Shown: positions 9,038 to 16,028 of the stretch, piece by piece
Layout of the letters: each line of letters starts with the position of its first letter
Numbering within the stretch: position 1 is the stretch's first letter
Assembly: GCF_014648315.1 (NCBI RefSeq)
Contig: NZ_BMQW01000001.1
Location: forward strand, 434,001-498,000
Length of the DNA stretch: 64,000 bases
Direction: 5' to 3'
From: Shewanella ulleungensis
GTDB lineage: Bacteria > Pseudomonadota > Gammaproteobacteria > Enterobacterales > Shewanellaceae
The notes under the pieces: generated by a model
Seen by the model: only the letters and a program-made list of their open reading frames with translations
Told to the model about the DNA's origin: nothing
Database searches by the model: none
Position numbers and translations under genes: made by a program

Positions 9038-10256
9038 CTAGCTTATTAAGTGTATTGCTTGGTGTTATATAGCTAAAGTGTATGATGAGCTGTTTAGCCG
9101 CCACCCTTAGTTTTCCGATAGGGTGAGCATTGGCTGCAAACAAGCTTTGATAATGCTGCAACGCCAGCTCCTGCTGACCAGTGATATAAAGTGCTTCACC
9201 AATGGTCGCCAGCTCCCAGAAGTTAAAACTGAAATTATTAAGCCGCTGTTTCTGCTCGATAATATGTTTCTTATGCTGAAATTGCTTCACGATACTTAAT
9301 GCAATGTCGCGTGCTTTATCGGTATGTCCCTGCCACAGGTTAATAGCTGCAGCGTTGATCCCCAAGTAAGTGTTGCGTTGTTTGGACTGTTGCCAGCCTT
9401 TATCATACATACGACAGGCACGTTTTAATGCCTCGGTATTGGCCGGATTTTTTTGCCAGGTTTTTTTTAACACGCCGGCATAAATACCAATAGTTTCATC
9501 ATCATTTGATAAGGATTTATATAGGCTGCTTAATTGCTCTGTGGCTTCATCAATCATGCCTTTTCGGCTGAAGTACAGGCCGTTGAGCTGAAGTAAGCGC
9601 AAATCTTCTGGGTGATGTACCAAAGTAGTGTGAAGCGCCGAGCCTGCGGTATCGAGCTGGTCTTTGTTAATCAGACTCTCAATTAAAATGGAGCTGAAAA
9701 CGGGGGATTGCTGAACCAGTGGATGCAACAACAACACCTGTTCATTAACCTGCGTATTAGCCATTTGCTGACTAATGTCATCAACCAGTTGGTGTATTAC
9801 ATTGTTTTGCTGTTTATTAGTGCGGTATTGCTTCAGACATAAGCCCAGCGGAAATTTTGAAAAGTACCAGCCAAGCCAGGAATCGAGCAACGCGACCGCG
9901 ATGTCGCTGTCCTGTGCTTCAACTTTGCCTAATAAATGGCGTACCTGGTTCGCTTGCCTGCGCAAGGCATGAGCCCAATGCAAGGTGGCAAAGTCAAAAA
10001 TATGGAAGTCGTTAAGATATTCCAGATTCGCAAATACATTAGTTTTAGACTGTTCACCGAACAGACTGACGCCTTCAGCGGATAATGCTTCGAGGATCCT
10101 GCCTGCATAAAAAACAACAGCCTCTGTGGCGCCTGCATCATATACTGCCTGCAAATTTATTAAGTCGTTTTGCAGCGCCAGATGCTCTGTGCTGTAATGC
10201 ACGATGTCTGGTTGATACAGATTAATTAACTGTATGGCATCTGCTGTTTCGGTCAT
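9018..10256 (-). CDS. TPR-repeat protein with N-terminal helical (DUF4145-like) region
   Basis: This 412-residue soluble protein has an N-terminal 130 residues of helices with LRRQANQVRHLLG, resembling DUF4145/HEPN-like segments in conflict proteins; that resemblance is tentative. Residues about 190-400 are TPR-like helix pairs (HPEDLRLLQLNGLYFSRKGMIDEA, IGEALYITGQQELALQHYQSLFA). It starts seven bases after the stop of the CorA-like gene upstream, so the two form an operon and probably act together. The last 20 bases overlap the end of the TIR-WD40 gene tail to tail. No catalytic motif is visible. A scaffold or sensor role is likely. Confidence 0.6.
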   Translation of the reverse strand: MTETADAIQLINLYQPDIVHYSTEHLALQNDLINLQAVYDAGATEAVVFYAGRILEALSAEGVSLFGEQSKTNVFANLEYLNDFHIFDFATLHWAHALRRQANQVRHLLGKVEAQDSDIAVALLDSWLGWYFSKFPLGLCLKQYRTNKQQNNVIHQLVDDISQQMANTQVNEQVLLLHPLVQQSPVFSSILIESLINKDQLDTAGSALHTTLVHHPEDLRLLQLNGLYFSRKGMIDEATEQLSSLYKSLSNDDETIGIYAGVLKKTWQKNPANTEALKRACRMYDKGWQQSKQRNTYLGINAAAINLWQGHTDKARDIALSIVKQFQHKKHIIEQKQRLNNFSFNFWELATIGEALYITGQQELALQHYQSLFAANAHPIGKLRVAAKQLIIHFSYITPSNTLNKLAKAVLY

Positions 10257-10263
10257 ATTACGG

Positions 10264-11787
10264 CTACTTCCATTTTTTTTTCATTGAGCCGAACATTACT
10301 ACAAAGCCTACAATGATCAGCACCAGCGTTCCCCAGAATACTCCACGCATAACGATAGGGATCGGAGGGTTGGCAAAAAACAACTCATGCAGATTCAGAC
10401 CGGTTAGATCGGTCAGCAGCACCAGCGCAGCGAATAATGAGCCTACTATTTTCACATTATTCAGTGAGCGCTGGTTTTTCTCCTCAAGATGCAGGGTGAT
10501 AAATGCCTCTATTTCCTGGACGTCGGTACTGAGTTCTTTCAAAATGATGTCGACGTTAAAAATAGTACGTAATCGCTGAAAAAAATCGTTGTGCAGGGTC
10601 AGGCTGCTAACGTACGAAAAGCGATTGTTTAACCTGTAGTTATACAAACGGGTGCGGTACAGACGCAGCTCCTCTAATTCATGTTCAGTTGGGTGTTGCA
10701 AGTCAATGTCAATGTTACTGCCCTGGGTCATAGCGTGTAAAAAAACTAATTCAGAATAGACCAGCATAACAATAGGCTCATACGCCATCCGACAGGCGGT
10801 TTCTGAAAATTGTTTTATCGCCTCAGGGCTATCCTTGCTTACTCTGATCAGCGTACAACATCCTTCAATCGCAAAATGATGAACTATATTGTCAAAAAAG
10901 CGGTATTCGCCACCCTCAAATTGTCCGGTAGATGGAATATAGGCATCGGTATATTTACGCGCCAGCCTGAATGCCTGCTGCCGAAAACTGTCATCGTCTG
11001 TACTGTCGTCTAATTCGGCAACGGTATAAGTGTAGGTGTTCTCCCAATGCAGTGGTGTTAGCGATGCCGCCACACTGTCATCATTTAATGGTGGTAATAT
11101 GGTTTTTACTAACCCAGCTAAGCCTAATACAGCAGGCCCGCTATCTTCTGACTGGCTTTGCCAATGCAGCTGCAAGGTTTGTTTGTTTTGTTTGTTTCGT
11201 GCCAGATGATAATTCAATTCTTGAATTTCTAGCGCTGACTGAATTTCATATTGTGGTTTATTGCCCGGACTCTGATAGGCTACTTCAATAACACAAACAC
11301 CTATACTGGTATTAAATATGACACAGCACGCTTCATTAATTTTTACCGGCCAACTTCGCGTCCTATCAAGCGGGGAACTCAGCTGTTGTTCAGCAAGACG
11401 CTTAACTGAAGAGTTCGGCAGGCTGACACTAAGTCCAGCACCTTGTTGTCCAGGCTTACCACCATTCAGCCAGCTTATACCTTCATTGCTGAGCTGCATA
11501 CATATAGGCAACTTAGCATTGTTATGATCTGTGCTGAGTTTACGTCCATTAAAAATTTTACTCAGATGATCGTCAAAGCGAGGGTCTGTCTTATAACGGG
11601 CGGTTTGCCAAAGTGCCGAAGTATCAAATTGGCTGAATTTTTCTGTTTGCGTTACTGGCAATGCCAGCTCAACAGCAACTTCATTTAATGTTAGTGATTG
11701 AATTATGTTTAACACAGCATTCTGATTTGTGAAATCAGTGTGTTGTTCAAGACTAAACGGGAAATAAAATCTGACCCAATGCTTCAT
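10264..11787 (-). CDS. Conflict-island protein with C-terminal CorA-like two-helix membrane module
   Basis: This 507-residue protein is soluble for about 440 residues. It ends with a helical stalk (LSTDVQEIEAFITLHLEEKNQRSLN) and two membrane helices (VGSLFAALVLLTDLTGL and VFWGTLVLIIVGFVVMF) followed by a basic tail. Stalk plus C-terminal hairpin resembles CorA/ZntB-like transporters and the CorA-like effectors of bacterial conflict systems, but no GMN motif is present, so metal transport is doubtful. I do not recognise the N-terminal region. The gene is divergent from the FHA-protease gene (187 bases between starts), allowing joint control, and lies seven bases upstream of the TPR gene. Confidence 0.55.
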   Translation of the reverse strand: MKHWVRFYFPFSLEQHTDFTNQNAVLNIIQSLTLNEVAVELALPVTQTEKFSQFDTSALWQTARYKTDPRFDDHLSKIFNGRKLSTDHNNAKLPICMQLSNEGISWLNGGKPGQQGAGLSVSLPNSSVKRLAEQQLSSPLDRTRSWPVKINEACCVIFNTSIGVCVIEVAYQSPGNKPQYEIQSALEIQELNYHLARNKQNKQTLQLHWQSQSEDSGPAVLGLAGLVKTILPPLNDDSVAASLTPLHWENTYTYTVAELDDSTDDDSFRQQAFRLARKYTDAYIPSTGQFEGGEYRFFDNIVHHFAIEGCCTLIRVSKDSPEAIKQFSETACRMAYEPIVMLVYSELVFLHAMTQGSNIDIDLQHPTEHELEELRLYRTRLYNYRLNNRFSYVSSLTLHNDFFQRLRTIFNVDIILKELSTDVQEIEAFITLHLEEKNQRSLNNVKIVGSLFAALVLLTDLTGLNLHELFFANPPIPIVMRGVFWGTLVLIIVGFVVMFGSMKKKWK

Positions 11788-11974
11788 AACGATCCTGTTT
11801 TTTTTGGTTTTGAAACGCTTATTTATTCATCGTATAACAAACCGCTGCTATTTCAAATTCTATTCATATTGAGAGGAAAATAATATTACGCCAGGTTATT
11901 AACTAGGCTAAAGTGTAGAGTGTTATTTTAGCACTTCCTATATTTAATCAGCTAAATCAATAAGAGAGACTGTA

Positions 11975-13750
11975 ATGGCACTAAAAATAGTAAATAAAGT
12001 TGGCCCGATGCAGCAGCAGAATTACCTATTTAGTCAAAGTGTCAAAGAAATCGCCATAGGGCGTGACGCATCTCAGTGTCAGGTATTGTACCCGGCAGAC
12101 TTTGTAACTATTGGGCGGAAACATCTAGTGATTGTTGAGGATGTAGGTCGTTATGAGGTAAGAGTTAATAAAGATAACCCGGTTTTTATCAACGGTAAGC
12201 TGGCGGTTGATGATCAGGAGTTGCCGGCAGAGTGTACGATTAATCTGGGTGTAAAAGATGGCCCGGCATTCAACATTAATACCATTCAAGACGACACTTT
12301 ACCAGATACGGTAATTTATAAAGAAGGTGTTGAGGTACATGAAAAAGTGACAACGACTAAAAAGCTATTGGCGATGGCATTGGTGCTTATTGTGGCCCTT
12401 AGCGGATATTTTGGTTATAGCAACTGGCAGTTTAAACGTGACTTGGCCAATACCGAACAGCAAATGGGCGATTTCATTGGTGAAATTTACCAGGAAATTG
12501 AAGATGATATCGGCGTAAAAGCCAGTCAGGCGATTAATTCTGTGTATCTGGTGCTGATGAAAAGTGTGGACGGAGGAGAAAGTCCTATTGGTACCGCCTG
12601 GGTTGTTGCGCCTGGCAAATTGGCTACTAATGCACATGTGGCGGTGGTGTTTGACGACTTGGAAGAAGGAGTGCAGCTGATCGTCCGCTCACCTGGTGAT
12701 AAACAAGACGTGGTGGTTGACTCTGTGAGTATTCACCCTGGCTACGATACATTTACTGAAGCGTGGGAAATTGCCAGCCCACAAGTCTATTCGGCAAATG
12801 GAGAACTGTCGCCGATGGAGTTTGTGCCGGGTTACGACGTAGCATTACTTAATGTTAAAGCTACGCTGGCCGCGCCACTTAAACTGGCCACAGCAGACAC
12901 TTTGGAAAATCTTAAAGCGGGAATGGAAGTGGCATTTGTTGGTTATCCAATGGAAAATCTGAGTCAGATGGATGTGAAATCGCCAACACCTACTATCCAG
13001 GTCGCCAATATTACATCGATTGTCGATTTTTTCCGGGGTAGTGGCGTTGAAATGGCTCCACAAATGATAATGCACTCCTTACCCGCCACCGGCGGCGCCA
13101 GCGGCTCACCGATTATTAACCGCAAAGGTGAGGTGGTCGCCTTGCTAAATGCCGGCAATGTGGTTTTAGTTGAGGACTTATTTGGCAATGAAGTTCGACT
13201 TTCCCATGGTGCTGACGTTAATTTTGCTCAGCGTTCAGATTTGTTGTTACCGTTGTTGCAGCCAGATTTGCCATTCGATTTAACTGCAGAACAACGGCTT
13301 TGGCAGCGTGGCTTTGAACGTTTTGTTGATAAAGCTCAGGCCGCAGCTATGCAACTTGATTATATTCAAGCGGCTTACGTTGAATCCTGGAAAGAAAGCT
13401 TGTCGCGTAGTGATGATCCTTCCATTCTTTCTGCTGCGGAATTTACCGTAACCTCCCAAACCACTTTTGAAGGTTATCCGGCGGTAAAATATGAGTATAA
13501 AGCGGAAAGTGACGCTATTGTCGCGGTAAATGCAATATCTACAATAGGTGCTGATATTGATATGTTTGTCGCAAAAGTTAAAGGCGGGCGTCTTGCACTT
13601 ATCAGCAAAGACACCTCATCAACATTCCATCCTTTTGCTGCGTTCCATGTTCAAAAAGGGGAGGTTTTTCTAATTGTCGTTGTAGATGGTTCTGCAAATG
13701 AAGAGTACAGCAGCACTGGAAAAATCTGGTTCTATCAATACCTAAAGTAA
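11975..13750 (+). CDS. FHA domain-transmembrane-trypsin-like protease with PPC-like tail
   Basis: This 591-residue protein reads in order as follows. Residues 5-105 are an FHA domain (IGRDASQCQV, IGRKH, and an asparagine in FINGK), which binds phosphothreonine. A membrane segment follows at about 130-149 and a helical linker. A chymotrypsin-fold protease follows with TNAHVA (His221), GYDVALL (Asp288) and ATGGASGSP (Ser376), so the triad is complete. A beta-rich C-terminal region at about 480-591 looks like a PPC domain. Topology places FHA in the cytoplasm and the protease in the periplasm. The TPR-kinase gene follows directly and shares the strand, so the kinase is the obvious source of the phosphothreonine ligand. 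The domains are secure; transmembrane signalling is inference. Confidence 0.85.
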   Translation: MALKIVNKVGPMQQQNYLFSQSVKEIAIGRDASQCQVLYPADFVTIGRKHLVIVEDVGRYEVRVNKDNPVFINGKLAVDDQELPAECTINLGVKDGPAFNINTIQDDTLPDTVIYKEGVEVHEKVTTTKKLLAMALVLIVALSGYFGYSNWQFKRDLANTEQQMGDFIGEIYQEIEDDIGVKASQAINSVYLVLMKSVDGGESPIGTAWVVAPGKLATNAHVAVVFDDLEEGVQLIVRSPGDKQDVVVDSVSIHPGYDTFTEAWEIASPQVYSANGELSPMEFVPGYDVALLNVKATLAAPLKLATADTLENLKAGMEVAFVGYPMENLSQMDVKSPTPTIQVANITSIVDFFRGSGVEMAPQMIMHSLPATGGASGSPIINRKGEVVALLNAGNVVLVEDLFGNEVRLSHGADVNFAQRSDLLLPLLQPDLPFDLTAEQRLWQRGFERFVDKAQAAAMQLDYIQAAYVESWKESLSRSDDPSILSAAEFTVTSQTTFEGYPAVKYEYKAESDAIVAVNAISTIGADIDMFVAKVKGGRLALISKDTSSTFHPFAAFHVQKGEVFLIVVVDGSANEEYSSTGKIWFYQYLK

Positions 13751-13760
13751 ACCCAACAAG

Positions 13761-13789
13761 ACACACCCTGGCTTGGTGTCGGGGTGTGT
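13761..13789 (+). other. Intercistronic hairpin between FHA-protease and TPR-kinase genes
   Basis: An 8-bp perfect stem (ACACACCC at 13761-13768, GGGTGTGT at 13782-13789) with a 13-base loop lies between the protease stop codon and the kinase start. There is no T-run, so it is not a standard terminator. It may set the ratio of protease to kinase by processing or by partial attenuation; that is speculative. Confidence 0.45.
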
Positions 13790-13808
13790 GGTTAAGGAAC
13801 AATCTAAC

Positions 13809-15812
13809 GTGCTGTCCTTCTATCACAAACTTACTGATATATCGTTGGATGCTTTGCCACAAAATGATCGCACGGCGGCGTTTAAATGGGCATTAAGTCA
13901 TCTTCATCTTAAGGCCGAAGCACTTACTCGGCTTACGTTACTGAGTGAACAAGACGATATACTGTGCGATGCTGCTTTGTGTGAAGCATGTCTGCTGGAT
14001 CCGGCATTTCATCACACCAAAGCTAAGTCGTTACTTGGTCTTAAACGCATAGTACAGCAGCAGGCTGCTAACTTACTTAGCGCGCGCGCTGCGCATGCTC
14101 TCGCTCTGCTTTATAGCTGGCAAAGTGCCCTCGAAGACGCCTTTCCCTATGCGCTGCAGGCGATGGAGCAGTATCAGAGAGCATACCAATTGAACGGCCA
14201 GGCTTTTGTCGCTGATACCTTAGGTATGTTATGCCAACGTAGCGGGAGTATCGAACGTGCGCTGTTATATTTTACCCGGTCACTAACACTCAAGCAGCGT
14301 ATAAACGATACCCAGGGCCTGGCGCTAACGCTGGGTAATTTAGCCCGGTTATGTTTTCAGCTTGGCCGGTTTGATCAGGCGAGAGGATTTTTATGGGATG
14401 ACATTAACTTACTAGCCGAACATGACACCGCTCAGCTTGCTGTGCTCTATAACCTTATGGCGCGTATTGAGTTGGCTGATGATCATACCGATGAAGCTAT
14501 AGACTGGTTAACTCGTGCTATCGCAATGGATGAGCATAACTCCTCTCATTTGTTTTTTTGTTATAAAGACCTGACGCTGACCTATATTGCCCGTGGTGAA
14601 AGACATACGGCAGAGAGTTGGTTGGCAAAAGCCAGCAGCATTCAACCGAGAACAAGTGCTTACCATTCACTCAGTTTACAGTTAATTCGTGCATATTTAT
14701 TACAACCCAGCTGTGCAGACACTGAGTCATTTTATCAAGAGGCTTTTGCGAAGCTTTCCGAGCATGATATGCCCGAAATTGAGATTGAGCTAAGAATAAT
14801 TCGTGCCGAGCAGGCCTACACTCAGCAGAATTTCAGTGAAGCGCGTGATCAATTATTGCTGGCGAAAAAGCGCACAGTTGCATCCAGTCAACTCAGGTTT
14901 CTAGGGCGGATTTTTAGAAACATGATGGAGTGGGACTTAACTGAATCATTGCCAGAAGAAGTGGCAAGTGTTATTACCCCAGATCTTAAGCAGAACCCGG
15001 ATTATATTCTTAGAAAAAGCCTTGGTGAGGGCGGTTTTGGCGTGGTTTCAATGGCTTGGGATACGCATCGTGAGAAAAACGTAGCAATTAAGCAGTTCAA
15101 AGGTTCAATGCAGCTAAGTGTGATAGAGCAGCGACAACTGTGGGCTCAGGCCCGCCGTGAGTTTGAAACCGCAGCATCAATCAAAAGCATTATGATTGCC
15201 AGACCTTTAGCTATTGGTCACGATAATGTTGGTGTACCCTATGTGGTTCATGAATTTATCGAAGGACAAAAACTCAGCGAGTTTATGCAGAGTGTCAAAG
15301 ACCCTGATACTATTCAGTATTACATCAGACAAATTGCCATAGCGCTGGAGTTCATTCACGCTGCCAATATTATTCATCGCGACATCAAACCTGACAATAT
15401 TATAATCAGAAGCAACGGTGTGCCGGTGATAATAGATTTAGGTATCGCCTTGTTAAAAGGTAAACATACTGAGGACAGTATAGCAGGCACTCCCAATTAC
15501 ATGCCACCTGAACAAACACGCCATACAAGGTTAGATTTCAGTGCAGATTTATACGCTTTGGGTTGCATTTGGTACCACTGGTTATCTGGCAAACGACCGA
15601 CCGTCGCTTCCGACAGGAACTCCAGCAGTTTATTTCAACGTGCCAAGCGTAAGTTAACCGGGCTCAAACCGGGTATTGTTATTAACGAAGAATATTTGCC
15701 TTTAAAAAACAAGGGAACATTAAAACGCATGTTAGCAATTGAACCATCACAGCGTTTTGCATCAGTTCAGGAACTACTGCATTCCTTTGATATTAGTAGC
15801 GAGTCTGCTTAA
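13809..15812 (+). CDS. TPR-Ser/Thr protein kinase (Hanks type)
   Basis: The GTG start at 13809 is preferred because AAGGA lies ten bases upstream (13794-13798); an in-frame TTG at 13773 lies in the hairpin loop. The product is about 667 residues. The first 380 are TPR-like helix pairs (ALLYFTRSLTLKQ, EAIDWLTRAIAMD, FSEARDQLLLAKK). The C-terminal kinase domain, from about residue 400, has a glycine loop (LGEGGFGVV), the lysine in VAIKQF, the full HRDIKPDN catalytic loop, DLG in place of DFG, and GTPNYMPPEQ, so it should be active. TPR-before-kinase is the reverse of the usual order. Co-location with an FHA protein suggests a phospho-signal pair. No membrane segment is seen, so it is cytoplasmic. 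Confidence 0.85.
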   Translation: MLSFYHKLTDISLDALPQNDRTAAFKWALSHLHLKAEALTRLTLLSEQDDILCDAALCEACLLDPAFHHTKAKSLLGLKRIVQQQAANLLSARAAHALALLYSWQSALEDAFPYALQAMEQYQRAYQLNGQAFVADTLGMLCQRSGSIERALLYFTRSLTLKQRINDTQGLALTLGNLARLCFQLGRFDQARGFLWDDINLLAEHDTAQLAVLYNLMARIELADDHTDEAIDWLTRAIAMDEHNSSHLFFCYKDLTLTYIARGERHTAESWLAKASSIQPRTSAYHSLSLQLIRAYLLQPSCADTESFYQEAFAKLSEHDMPEIEIELRIIRAEQAYTQQNFSEARDQLLLAKKRTVASSQLRFLGRIFRNMMEWDLTESLPEEVASVITPDLKQNPDYILRKSLGEGGFGVVSMAWDTHREKNVAIKQFKGSMQLSVIEQRQLWAQARREFETAASIKSIMIARPLAIGHDNVGVPYVVHEFIEGQKLSEFMQSVKDPDTIQYYIRQIAIALEFIHAANIIHRDIKPDNIIIRSNGVPVIIDLGIALLKGKHTEDSIAGTPNYMPPEQTRHTRLDFSADLYALGCIWYHWLSGKRPTVASDRNSSSLFQRAKRKLTGLKPGIVINEEYLPLKNKGTLKRMLAIEPSQRFASVQELLHSFDISSESA

Positions 15813-16028
15813 TTATAATCTTCTGCTACTTTGCCAAAGATCAGTCATTGTGTTTTTCATTTCGGAATGAATACAGCACATATCATCGACAGGACAAAAT
15901 TTATTCACTAAACTAATCATACGCTTTCCGCATGACTAAATCTTTTTTGGTCGAACGAACTCATGATAAAGAGGGCTTTTATTTCAATTCTTATTCCGAG
16001 TTCAAGTTAAATAATCAATCTCAATGGA

